Below, piece after piece: positions 15,904 to 23,010 of a DNA stretch of 35,890 bases. Location: assembly GCA_025055235.1 (NCBI GenBank), contig JANWYN010000052.1:1-35890 (forward strand). Direction: 5' to 3'. Positions within the stretch are counted from its first letter, which is position 1. Every line of letters starts with the position of its first letter. Below the pieces are notes generated by a model. It ran no database searches. It was given only the letters and a program-made list of their open reading frames with translations, and was not told where the DNA came from. The translations under genes were made by a program, and so were the position numbers. This DNA comes from Candidatus Roseilinea sp. (lineage in GTDB: Bacteria > Chloroflexota > Anaerolineae > J036 > Brachytrichaceae).

Positions 15904-16938
15904 ATGGCAAATGTCAATCACCCACGTCGCGTCACCATTCGCGAAGTCGCAGCCCAGGCTGGCGTGTCGGTGCAGACCGTCTCGCGCGTCGTGAACGGCC
16001 ACCCCGATGTCTCCGAAGAGACTCGCGCGCGGGTGCAGGAGGTAATCACCCGGCTGCGCTATCGCCCCAACGGCATCGCCCGCAGCCTGGCCGCGCAGAG
16101 CAGCCAGATGCTCGGCGTGGTCGCCAGCGGCTTCCAATTGTTCGGCCCGGCGCAGTTGCTCACCGGCATCGAGCAGCAGGCCACCGAACTCGGCTGGCAT
16201 CTGATGCTGCAGATTGTGGATCCCGCCAAGCCGAACGACTACGACCGGGTGACCGCCAACCTGATCTCGCAAAACGTCGAGGGGGTGATCTGGGCATATC
16301 CCGAACTGACCGGAGAGCGCGAGCGCGCCTTTCACCAGCAGATCCAGCCGCACGCGCCCATCGTCTTCCTCAGCATGGGGCCGCAGCCCGGCTCGGCCGT
16401 GCTGAACGTGGACAATCGCTACGGCGCGCGCCTGGCCACCGAGCACCTGATCGCGCGCGGCTATCGCCACATCGGCATCATCACCGGGCCGATGGCGCTG
16501 TGGTCGGCGCAGCAACGCAAGCTGGGCTGGCAAGATGCGCTGGCGTCGGCCAAGCTGCCGCACCGCAGCCGGCAAGTGGTCGAGGGCGACTGGAGCGCCG
16601 CCAGCGGCGACGCCGGCCTGATGAAGCTGGTCGCCCAGTTCCCGCAGCTCGACGCCGTGTTTGCCAGCAACGACCAGATGGCGCTGGGCGTCTTGAAGGC
16701 GGCGGATCGGCTGGGCCGGCGCGTGCCCGGTGACCTAGGCGTGGTGGGCTTCGACGATATCCCCGAATCGGCATTCTTCAAGCCGGCGCTGACCACGGTG
16801 CATCACGAATTGATGGAGCTGGGCCGGCTGGCCGTGCGCGAGCTGCACCGCGTGATCCAAGCCAAGCGCGAAGGCAAGCCGGCGACGGCGACCTCGCTGG
16901 TGCTGCAGCCATGGCTGGTGGTGCGGGAGAGTGCGTGA
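15904..16938 (+). CDS. LacI/GalR-family transcription regulator
   Basis: 344 residues. N-terminal helix-turn-helix (VTIREVAAQAGVSVQTVSRV, residues 10-29) and hinge helix (NGIARSLAAQ), followed by a periplasmic-binding-protein-like effector domain with typical segments (DNRYGARLATEHLI, FASNDQMALGVLKAA, LGVVGFDDIPES). It would bind DNA as a dimer and release or bind on sensing a sugar. It is divergent from the binding-protein/permease operon with a shared 331-nt control region, so that operon is the likely target. The start is ATG 15904; the next gene lies more than 500 nt downstream, so the gene appears monocistronic. Confidence 0.95.
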   Translation: MANVNHPRRVTIREVAAQAGVSVQTVSRVVNGHPDVSEETRARVQEVITRLRYRPNGIARSLAAQSSQMLGVVASGFQLFGPAQLLTGIEQQATELGWHLMLQIVDPAKPNDYDRVTANLISQNVEGVIWAYPELTGERERAFHQQIQPHAPIVFLSMGPQPGSAVLNVDNRYGARLATEHLIARGYRHIGIITGPMALWSAQQRKLGWQDALASAKLPHRSRQVVEGDWSAASGDAGLMKLVAQFPQLDAVFASNDQMALGVLKAADRLGRRVPGDLGVVGFDDIPESAFFKPALTTVHHELMELGRLAVRELHRVIQAKREGKPATATSLVLQPWLVVRESA

Positions 16939-16953
16939 GTGGTGAGCGATGAG

Positions 16954-16989
16954 CTGTGGGCTGTGGGCTGTGGGCTGTGAGTGTGTGGG
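16954..16989. repeat. heptamer tandem tract (CTGTGGG)
   Basis: Three exact 7-bp units of CTGTGGG followed by degenerate units, directly after the LacI-type gene. Confidence 0.75.
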
Positions 16990-17015
16990 CATTCTCTGGG
17001 AGGGGCAAATTTGAA

Positions 17016-17057
17016 TCGCGCTCAATGCGCTCGGAGCGCGCTACGCGCTGGCTGCTC
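17016..17057. repeat. imperfect copy of the 33134 palindrome
   Basis: Contains CGCTCAATGCGCTCGGAGCG, nearly identical to the central part of the perfect palindrome at 33134-33168, and continues into the same flanking GCTGCTCG. The right arm is diverged, so the copy is degraded. Confidence 0.65.
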
Positions 17058-17060
17058 GAT

Positions 17061-17097
17061 GTCATTCCCGCGCTATCCCTGCCTTCGCGGGGATGAC
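17061..17097. repeat. inverted repeat GTCATTCCCGCG / CGCGGGGATGAC
   Basis: 12-nt arms with a single G-T mismatch and a 13-nt loop. A matching arm occurs at 24202-24213. This resembles a REP-like palindrome very widespread in bacterial genomes. Confidence 0.65.
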
Positions 17098-17170
17098 AGG
17101 GAATCCGGACCGCATAGTCTATAGATGCCTGCCTTCGCGCTGTTCGTTGCACAGAACTGCTGTGCTAGGA

Positions 17171-17360
17171 AGGAAGCCCGGCGCCAAACCACCGGGCTAA
17201 GGGGACGGGCGGGCTTCGGCGCGGGCTTCGACAAGCTCAGCCCGCGCGTCGGCCTGCGCGATGGTCGTCCCACCGGCCGCAGGCGTGCAGCCTGCGGCTA
17301 CCGCACGGGTTGTGCATTGCCCGCCCCCTTCAGCGCGGCCCATTCATGGCCGCGCTGCTT
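17171..17360 (+). repeat. dispersed ~190-bp element, copy A
   Basis: Matches the reverse complement of 24309-24504 over almost its full length, from GAAGCCCGGCGC at one end to GCGCGGCCCATTCATGG at the other. The copies differ by scattered substitutions and by extra GGCTTCGAC units in copy B. It contains three small hairpins. It has no coding capacity, so it would be a non-autonomous element. Confidence 0.8.
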
Positions 17361-17475
17361 TCTATGACGCTCTCGACGGGTTTACCCACGGCTAGTGTTA
17401 GCCATGACTATGCTTAGCTTAATGCGTATGGGGCGACTCAGCATGGTTGCCTGCATCGAAGGCGCCACCGCTCCG

Positions 17476-17481
17476 TATAAT
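17476..17481 (+). promoter_or_regulatory. -10 box TATAAT, 8 nt before the DUF309 gene
   Basis: A perfect TATAAT ends 8 nt before the ATG at 17490, implying a transcript starting at or next to the start codon. No ribosome-binding sequence is seen. Confidence 0.55.
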
Positions 17482-17489
17482 CGCTGTGT

Positions 17490-18278
17490 ATGACGAAGCG
17501 CATCATGGCGCTGGTGGATGACCTGTTCTTCCAACAGCCCATCGAGTCGGCAGCGCAACGGCTGGGCTATGTGGTCGAATTCGCCGAACCGGCGAACGAC
17601 GTCGTGGCCTACCTCGTCGCCCGGCAGCCGTGGCTCATCCTCGTTGACCTGAACGTGAAGTCGGTGGACTGGGAGCGCTGGGTAATGGCCGCTAAGACCA
17701 GCCCGGCGACGCGCAAGATGCCCATCCTCGCCTTCGGCTCGCACATGGACGCGGCCAGCATCACGCGGGCACACAAGGCCGGCTGCGATGCCGTGGTCAG
17801 CAACGGCGCGTTCATGGCCGATCCGGCCGGCATGATCCAGAAGCACGCTCGGCTGGACGGGAGCGAAGCGCTGCGCCGGCAGGCGCAAGACCCCTTGCCC
17901 GAGCTGGCGCACAAAGCCATCGAGCAGTTCAATGCCGGCGAGTTCTGGGAGCAGCACGAGACGTTCGAAACGGTCTGGCGCGCCGAGCCGGGGCCGGTGC
18001 GGCAGATGTATCAGGGCATCCTGCAGGTCGGTGTGGCTTACTATCAGATCCAGCGCCGAAACTACGACGGCGCGCGCAAGCTCTTCCAGCGCGCGTGGCA
18101 ATACCTCAGCGTGCTGCCCGACGTGTGCCAGGGCGTGGACATCGCCCAACTGCGCGCCGACGCACAGGCGGCGATGGCTGAGCTGGAGCGCCTGGGGCCG
18201 GAGCGCATCGCCGAATTCGACCCCGCGCTGTTCAAGCCGATCCGGCTGGTCGAAGCCGCACAAAGCGTACAAACATGA
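17490..18278 (+). CDS. pseudo-receiver / DUF309 fusion protein
   Basis: 262 residues. The N-terminal half (about 1-120) resembles a response-regulator receiver: acidic pair D10/D11 and a possible phospho-site D53 (LILVDLN), but the usual conserved Lys is missing (VVSNGAF), so signalling by phosphorylation is doubtful. The C-terminal part (about 138-230) is a DUF309 helical domain, with HETFETVWR (H156, E160, W163, R164) and MYQGILQVGVAYYQ. DUF309 has no settled function. The stop overlaps the next start as ATGA, so a 168-residue unknown protein is co-translated. Leaderless start supported by TATAAT 8 nt upstream. Confidence 0.85.
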   Translation: MTKRIMALVDDLFFQQPIESAAQRLGYVVEFAEPANDVVAYLVARQPWLILVDLNVKSVDWERWVMAAKTSPATRKMPILAFGSHMDAASITRAHKAGCDAVVSNGAFMADPAGMIQKHARLDGSEALRRQAQDPLPELAHKAIEQFNAGEFWEQHETFETVWRAEPGPVRQMYQGILQVGVAYYQIQRRNYDGARKLFQRAWQYLSVLPDVCQGVDIAQLRADAQAAMAELERLGPERIAEFDPALFKPIRLVEAAQSVQT

Positions 18279-18781
18279 ACGACGGCGACGTTGGCGCGCT
18301 CGCGCAGGAGATTCACACCGACCTGGATGCGATTCGGCGGCACTATGACCGACAATTCGACCCACCGGCGCGTGAAGCGATGGCCGATGATGCGGAGCGC
18401 TGGCGTCGCAATGTGCATCGTGCTATCGAACACGCGCACCATTCGGTCGAACGTCTGACATCGGCGCAGGGCAACGATACGGAACGCTCGAACGCCGGGC
18501 GCGACGCTGCGCTTGCCATCTGCGCGCTTGGCGCGCAGCTCGCGTCCATCGCGGCGCAAGTCAGCCTGGCTCAGGCCGGCGGCCAGATCCCGTCTACGGT
18601 GGGATCGGCGCTCACCGGCTTGATCAACAACATTCAGGCGGTCGTGCGCGGCATTTCGGCGCAAATCCTGCAACTGATCATGAGCTTGGTGACGCCGGTC
18701 GGTTGGTCCATTGCCGGGGGGTTGGGCACGAATCTGTTTGGGTTACAAGGTAACATCCAGCTTGAAATCCAATTCCACTGA
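18275..18781 (+). CDS. unknown protein with hydrophobic C-terminal half
   Basis: 168 residues, not recognised. The first about 75 residues are charged and helical (rich in Arg, Glu, His), likely coiled coil. Residues about 80-150 are Ala/Gly/Ile-rich, with amphipathic and hydrophobic stretches (for example LGAQLASIAAQVSLAQAG and QILQLIMSLVTPVGWSIAGG). The end is LEIQFH. This could be a membrane-associating or oligomerising protein. It is coupled by ATGA to the pseudo-receiver/DUF309 gene and followed 23 nt later by the fabL-like gene, so all may share one transcript. Confidence 0.7.
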   Translation: MNDGDVGALAQEIHTDLDAIRRHYDRQFDPPAREAMADDAERWRRNVHRAIEHAHHSVERLTSAQGNDTERSNAGRDAALAICALGAQLASIAAQVSLAQAGGQIPSTVGSALTGLINNIQAVVRGISAQILQLIMSLVTPVGWSIAGGLGTNLFGLQGNIQLEIQFH

Positions 18782-18804
18782 CGCTTTCGCCCTTATTGTC
18801 TCGT

Positions 18805-19584
18805 ATGCCCTACGACTTCTCGAACAAGATCGCGCTCATCACCGGCAGCGGCCGCGGCATCGGCAAGGCCACGGCGCTGCACTTCGCCCGCCTAGGCGCC
18901 GACATCGTGGTGAACTACCTGCGCAAGCAAAGCGCCGCCGAAGAGACCGCGCGGGAAATCGAAGCGCTGGGCCGGCGCGCCCTGGTCATCAAGGCCGACG
19001 TGGGCGATCCCGACGACATCGCGCGCATGTTCGACGTGATCGAGCGGGAATGGGGCGGCCTCGACTTTCTGATCAACAACGCCGCTTCCGGATACATCCG
19101 GCCGATCGCCGAGCAGAAGGTGAAGGGCTGGGACTGGACGATGAACATCAACGCGCGCGCGGCGTTGTTCACCGCGCAGCGCGCCGCGCCGCTGATGCAC
19201 AAGCGTGGCGGCGGGGCCATCGTCAACGTCAGCAGCATCGGCAGCGGGCGCACTCTGCCGGACTACGTGGTCATCGGCGCGTCGAAGGGCGCGCTGGAGG
19301 CCGTCACCCGTTACTGCGCCGTAGAGTTCTCGCCGATGAATATCGTGGTGAACTGCGTCGCGCCGGGCATCATCCACACCGACGCCCTGCAGTTCTTCAA
19401 GGACAGCGACCTGATGCTGAAGCTGGCGCGCGAGCGCACGCCCGCCGGCCGGCTGGTAGAGCCGGAAGACGTCGCCAAGTTGATCGCCTTCTTGTGCAGC
19501 CCCGACGCCTTCATGATCCGCGGCCAGGTGATTTGGATTGACGGCGGGTGGAGCATTGACGTCGGCCGGCAGTGGACGAGCTGA
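18805..19584 (+). CDS. fabL: enoyl-ACP reductase-like SDR (FabL type)
   Basis: 259 residues. A Rossmann fold with TGSGRGIG (residues 13-20) and NNAASG (91-96). The active site is Y154-x6-K161 (DYVVIGASKGALEAVTRY) rather than the Y-x3-K of ordinary SDRs; that spacing, with WDWTMNINARA, TPAGR and MIRGQ segments, matches Bacillus FabL, the NADPH-dependent enoyl-acyl carrier protein reductase of fatty-acid synthesis. Length fits. I chose ATG 18805 over an in-frame TTG 9 nt upstream. It is followed 12 nt later by a Cas4-like gene. A second Y-x6-K reductase lies at 22125. Confidence 0.85.
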   Translation: MPYDFSNKIALITGSGRGIGKATALHFARLGADIVVNYLRKQSAAEETAREIEALGRRALVIKADVGDPDDIARMFDVIEREWGGLDFLINNAASGYIRPIAEQKVKGWDWTMNINARAALFTAQRAAPLMHKRGGGAIVNVSSIGSGRTLPDYVVIGASKGALEAVTRYCAVEFSPMNIVVNCVAPGIIHTDALQFFKDSDLMLKLARERTPAGRLVEPEDVAKLIAFLCSPDAFMIRGQVIWIDGGWSIDVGRQWTS

Positions 19585-19596
19585 TGTCGCTGCGCC

Positions 19597-20112
19597 ATGT
19601 CAGGCGTGCTGATCGCGTTCGCGCTTATCCTCATCGCTATCGCGTTGCTGGCAATCGCCCGCCGGTTGCGCCAGCGCAGCGGCCTGCCTGCCGGCCGGGT
19701 GATCTACAGCGACGTTGGCGCTTGGCAGCGCAACGAACGCGCGCTGTTCTCGCCCATCTACGGGATCACCGGCAAGCCCGATTATCTGGTGCGCGAGGGC
19801 GACGCTATCACGCCGGTCGAGGTGAAATCGTCGCCTGCGCCGGCGCGGCCGTGGCCCGGGCATGTGTTGCAACTGGCCGCGTATTGCCTGTTGGTCGAGG
19901 AAGCGCTCGGCGCGCGCGTCAGGCGCGGCATCATCCAGTATGCCGACAAGCGCTTCGTCGTGGACTACACACCGGCGCTCAAAGCGGAGTTGCTGCGCGT
20001 GGTGGATGAGATGCGGCTTGCGCTGCGCGAAGGCGATGCCCATCGCGATCACGCTGACCCGGGCCGGTGCGCGCGCTGCGGCGTGCGCGAAGCGTGCGAC
20101 GAGCGGCTGTGA
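19597..20112 (+). CDS. membrane-anchored Cas4/Dna2-like PD-(D/E)xK nuclease
   Basis: 171 residues. An N-terminal hydrophobic helix (about 3-20) anchors a small RecB-like nuclease core: GKPDYL (D62), PVEVKSS (E75, K77), QLAAY (Q92, Y96). The C-terminus carries a cysteine cluster C158, C161, C167 (CARCGVREAC). Cas4 proteins use four cysteines to hold an iron-sulfur cluster; here the usual N-terminal one is missing, with C97 the only other candidate. No CRISPR array or cas genes are nearby, so a CRISPR role is not supported. Probably co-transcribed with the fabL-like gene. Convergent with the DUF4058 gene, only 6 nt between stops. Confidence 0.8.
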   Translation: MSGVLIAFALILIAIALLAIARRLRQRSGLPAGRVIYSDVGAWQRNERALFSPIYGITGKPDYLVREGDAITPVEVKSSPAPARPWPGHVLQLAAYCLLVEEALGARVRRGIIQYADKRFVVDYTPALKAELLRVVDEMRLALREGDAHRDHADPGRCARCGVREACDERL

Positions 20113-20118
20113 AACGCA

Positions 20119-20895
20119 TCATCCGGCCCATCGCCGCACGCGCTCAGTGGCCCATTCCGCTTCCGCGCCGCTGAGCGGTATTTCGGGCGGCTGGGTGTAG
20201 TCCACTGCGAAGCCGTAGCCGAAGGTATCGTAAACCGTCGTGAACGCGAGTTGCAAATCCAGCGCGACGTCATCGTCGCCGGGCAACAACGGCACGGGCA
20301 CAGTGGGCAATGGCTCGTCGAGCATGATCGGCCAGACGTCGGTGACCGGTCGCTTGTCGGCGCGGCTGAGGAAGACGAAGTAAGGCGCCGGTGGGAGCGC
20401 CTCGCGCATCGGCACGCGCTGGCCGCTGCGCAGCAGATCTATCTCGAGCAGGTGCGCCGAGCTTCTCAGGATGCGGTTGCGCTTGTCGAGATACTCCTCG
20501 CGGCCGCTGCCGCGCTTGTTGCTGGGCGACAACACCTCGATGGCAGTGACCAGTTCGCGGCTGCCGATCACGCGAATCTCTACGGTGAACTGCGGCTCAC
20601 GTTCCGGCAGGTAGGTGCTGAGCTGCAGGCGTGCAGGCGCAATCGTCGCCGGTGGCTCAACGCTGTAGGCCGCCTTCGCTTCGCGCGTCACGGCTACATC
20701 GGGATACATGCTTGCTGCGCTGATGGCGATCTCGCCGGACGATTCCGCGACGAATCGCTCGGCCGGCAGCGCCAGGTAGCGCGGGCGCAATTTGGGCGCG
20801 AGCTGGCGCGCGATCTCGATCACCAGCGACGCGTGCACGCTGGTCCAAATCGAGCCTTCGAGATAGGGATCCATCCCCGGAAACGGCGACGGCAC
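20119..20895 (-). CDS. DUF4058 family protein
   Basis: 258 residues. The N-terminus PSPFPGMDPYLEGSIWTSVH is the hallmark of DUF4058, and YLALPAERF and AIEVLSPSNK segments also fit. The latter resembles a PD-(D/E)xK-type Uma2-like core, but the function of the family is not established. I chose a GTG at 20895, which starts directly before the conserved PSPFPGMDPY motif and has a TAGAAT box 7 nt upstream; an open frame extends to 20943 without a better signal. Monocistronic, divergent from the UbiA gene. Confidence 0.85.
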   Translation of the reverse strand: MPSPFPGMDPYLEGSIWTSVHASLVIEIARQLAPKLRPRYLALPAERFVAESSGEIAISAASMYPDVAVTREAKAAYSVEPPATIAPARLQLSTYLPEREPQFTVEIRVIGSRELVTAIEVLSPSNKRGSGREEYLDKRNRILRSSAHLLEIDLLRSGQRVPMREALPPAPYFVFLSRADKRPVTDVWPIMLDEPLPTVPVPLLPGDDDVALDLQLAFTTVYDTFGYGFAVDYTQPPEIPLSGAEAEWATERVRRWAG

Positions 20896-20902
20896 AACCG
20901 CA

Positions 20903-20908
20903 ATTCTA
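20903..20908 (-). promoter_or_regulatory. -10 box TAGAAT, 7 nt before the DUF4058 gene
   Basis: Minus-strand TAGAAT separated by 7 nt from the GTG at 20895. It supports that start and a leaderless transcript. Confidence 0.5.
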
Positions 20909-20998
20909 CGTGCGGCAGCCCGGCCAAGTGATGAAGGGTGCACTTCCTAACGAGGGCATTTGGATTTACGCAGCGGATGAATCCGCGCGCAACGGCAT

Positions 20999-21064
20999 GG
21001 CAAAGCCGGCGCACGGCCGGCTTTGCCGCAAATTGCCCGCGACTTCAATCGCCGGGCAATTTGC
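20999..21064. repeat. two adjacent perfect hairpins in a divergent promoter region
   Basis: First: GGCAAAGCCGGC (20999-21010) and GCCGGCTTTGCC (21016-21027), 5-nt loop. Second: GCAAATTGCCCG (21028-21039) and CGGGCAATTTGC (21053-21064), 13-nt loop. Both stems are perfect 12-mers and they abut. They lie between two divergent genes, where a terminator is not expected. Confidence 0.75.
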
Positions 21065-21098
21065 CTCCAGCAGGAGATATACCCGTGATGAACCCGCC

Positions 21099-21104
21099 TA
21101 CAAT
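21099..21104 (+). promoter_or_regulatory. -10 box TACAAT, 9 nt before the UbiA gene
   Basis: TACAAT ends 9 nt before the ATG at 21114. No ribosome site lies between. Supports this start over the longer open frame from 20910. Confidence 0.5.
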
Positions 21105-21113
21105 AGGCATGCC

Positions 21114-22121
21114 ATGAACACATCGGTTTGGGGGCGCGCCCTGCGCGGCGTGCCGAAGCTCAGCCGCGACGAGTGGAACGCGCTGGACGTCGTCGCGAAG
21201 TGGCTGATCGCCACGCGCTCGGCGGTGCTGATCATGACGTTCATCTCGGCGGCCATCGCCGGCATCTTCGCCGTGCGCGCCGGCAAGTTCGACTTTCTGC
21301 TCTGGGCCCTGGTGACGGTCGGCCTAATGATGGCGCACGCGACCAACAACCTGCTGAACGACATGACCGACTACGCCAAGGGTGTGGACAAGGGCAACTA
21401 TTACCGCGCGCAGTACGGCGTGCAGCCGCTCGAAGCCGGCTTCTGGACGATGCAGGACGCCTGGCGCTATGCGATCGTCACCGGCGGCATCGCAGCGCTG
21501 TGCGGCCTGGCCTGCGTGCTCATCCGCGGCGGGCTGACGCTGCCGCTGATGCTGGCCGGCGCGTTCTTCGTACTGGCCTACACCTGGCCGCTCAAGTACG
21601 TCGGCCTTGGCGAGATCGCCGTGCTGCTGGTGTGGGGTCCGCTGATGATCGGCGGCGGGTATTACGTGGTAGCCGGCGAGTGGAGCTGGAACGTCGTGCT
21701 GGGCGGGTTGCCCTATGCGCTGGGCACGACGATGGTGATCTTCGGCAAGCACATTGACAAGCGCGCCTCGGACAAGGAGAAGCGCATCTTCACGCTGCCA
21801 GTGATCCTGGGCGATCGCCTATCACGCGCGGTCGCCATCGGCTGCATGGTGCTACAGTATGTGCTGGTGATCGGGCTGGTGGTCGCCGGCTTCTTCACGC
21901 CGATCATGCTGGTGGTGTTGCTGGCGCTGCGGGCTTTCGCGCTCACCTTCCGCATGTTCCAGTTGCCCAAGCCGGCGGAGAAGCCGGAGTGGTTCCCCGC
22001 CGACGCCTGGCCCACCTGGCTGGCCGCCTTCGCCTTCTATCACAACCGCACGTTCGGCCTGCTGTTCCTGCTTGGGCTGATCGTGGAGACAGCGCTGCGT
22101 ACGGCAGGTGTGATTCTCTGA
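21114..22121 (+). CDS. UbiA-family prenyltransferase
   Basis: 335 residues with about eight to nine membrane helices. The two aspartate-rich motifs of the family are present: NLLNDMTDYAKGVD (first) and GKHIDKRASDKEK (second), which bind the Mg-prenyl diphosphate. The enzyme would attach an isoprenoid tail to an aromatic or related acceptor in the membrane, as in menaquinone (MenA), haem or chlorophyll-type pathways. The acceptor cannot be told, and no other quinone genes are adjacent. The start at 21114 follows TACAAT by 9 nt; the in-frame extension upstream runs through the two hairpins and is unlike protein. Convergent with the downstream SDR, with 3 nt between stops. Confidence 0.9.
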   Translation: MNTSVWGRALRGVPKLSRDEWNALDVVAKWLIATRSAVLIMTFISAAIAGIFAVRAGKFDFLLWALVTVGLMMAHATNNLLNDMTDYAKGVDKGNYYRAQYGVQPLEAGFWTMQDAWRYAIVTGGIAALCGLACVLIRGGLTLPLMLAGAFFVLAYTWPLKYVGLGEIAVLLVWGPLMIGGGYYVVAGEWSWNVVLGGLPYALGTTMVIFGKHIDKRASDKEKRIFTLPVILGDRLSRAVAIGCMVLQYVLVIGLVVAGFFTPIMLVVLLALRAFALTFRMFQLPKPAEKPEWFPADAWPTWLAAFAFYHNRTFGLLFLLGLIVETALRTAGVIL

Positions 22122-22124
22122 GGA

Positions 22125-22922
22125 TCACATACTAATCCGCTCGCCGCCGTCCACGACGATCACCGCGCCGTTGATGCGCTCGATCTCTGGGTCGCACAAG
22201 GCGCGGATGGTGACGGCGATATCGCGCGGGGTAGTGAGCCGGCCGGTGGGATTGCGGCGCATGGCGATCGCGACGATCTCGTCGTTGCCGGGGATCTTGC
22301 GCAGGGCGGGCGTGTCGGTCACGCCGGCCATGATGCAGTTCACCATCACGCCGTGTTTGCCTAGCTCAAGCGCGAGCTGGCGGGTGTGGCTCTCCAGCGC
22401 GCTCTTGGCCGCGCTCACCGCGCCGTAGGTGCGGAAGACTTCTTCGCTGCCGGCGCTGGTCATGCTGAACACGCGGCTGCCCTTGCCCAGCAGGCCGGCG
22501 TGCCATAAGTCCTGCACCCAATACACCAAGCTGTTGGCCATCACGTCCAGCGTCATTTCCATCTGCGACTGGGTGAGCTGGTGTTCGGCGTCGGGGCCGA
22601 TGAACGGCTGCAGCGAGCCGAAGGCGACCGAGTGCATCACCATGTGCAGCTTGTCCTCGCCGAGCCAGGCTTTGATCTGCGTGACGGCTTCTCTGCGCTT
22701 CTCGGCGTTGGCGATGTTCATGTTCACGTAGTGCACTTGCACGCCGCACGATTCGATCTGCCCGACCAACGCTTTTACTGCTTCGAGCGCCGACCCGCGG
22801 TCAAGGTGCAGGCCGATGATGTTGACGCCGTACTTCGCCAACTCCAGCGCCGTCGCCGCGCCGAAACCCGATGACGCGCCCAGAATCAACGCCCATTTGC
22901 CTTTCAAATCTTCCTGTGCCAT
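22125..22922 (-). CDS. enoyl-ACP reductase-like SDR (Y-x6-K active site)
   Basis: 265 residues. Cofactor loop GASSGFG (15-21), a VMHSVAFG segment that resembles the VHSIGF of FabI, and active site Y166-x6-K173 (TYGAVSAAKSALESHTRQ). The Y-x6-K spacing marks enoyl-ACP reductases among SDRs, while the glycine loop is of the classical SDR or FabL form, so this is a divergent member rather than a standard FabI. Inference: reduces an enoyl-thioester, possibly in fatty acid or polyketide-like synthesis. A second such protein is encoded 2.5 kb away on the other strand. ATG at 22922 fits the domain start; only a weak purine stretch lies upstream. Confidence 0.82.
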   Translation of the reverse strand: MAQEDLKGKWALILGASSGFGAATALELAKYGVNIIGLHLDRGSALEAVKALVGQIESCGVQVHYVNMNIANAEKRREAVTQIKAWLGEDKLHMVMHSVAFGSLQPFIGPDAEHQLTQSQMEMTLDVMANSLVYWVQDLWHAGLLGKGSRVFSMTSAGSEEVFRTYGAVSAAKSALESHTRQLALELGKHGVMVNCIMAGVTDTPALRKIPGNDEIVAIAMRRNPTGRLTTPRDIAVTIRALCDPEIERINGAVIVVDGGERISM

Positions 22923-22941
22923 TGCTTTCTACCATGCATTG

Positions 22942-23010
22942 AACCACGAGGTCACGCAGGATAGATTTCTTTAACCGCAAAGTCTTCGTGTCCTTGCGCC
23001 TTCGTGGTTA
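22942..23010. repeat. interspersed repeat with AACCACGA/TCGTGGTT ends
   Basis: The 85-nt spacer between the SDR and the HDAC-family gene has inverted ends AACCACGA...TCGTGGTT and an inner TTAACCGCAAAG and CTTCGTGTCCTTGCG. Such motifs recur as intergenic repeats in many bacterial genomes. Confidence 0.5.

Larger units (their letters stand above)
16939..17489. other. gene-free stretch filled with repeats
   Basis: 551 nt without a supported gene. In order: a heptamer tract (16954-16989), a partial copy of a long palindrome (17016-17057), a GTCATTCCCGCG inverted repeat (17061-17097), a ~190-nt dispersed element (17171-17360), and the promoter of the DUF309 gene. Short frames here are unlike proteins. 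Confidence 0.75.

Noticed and set aside
19597-20112. Part of a CRISPR-Cas system because of Cas4-like motifs
   Set aside because: No direct-repeat array with spacers and no other cas gene in the window; neighbours are metabolic.
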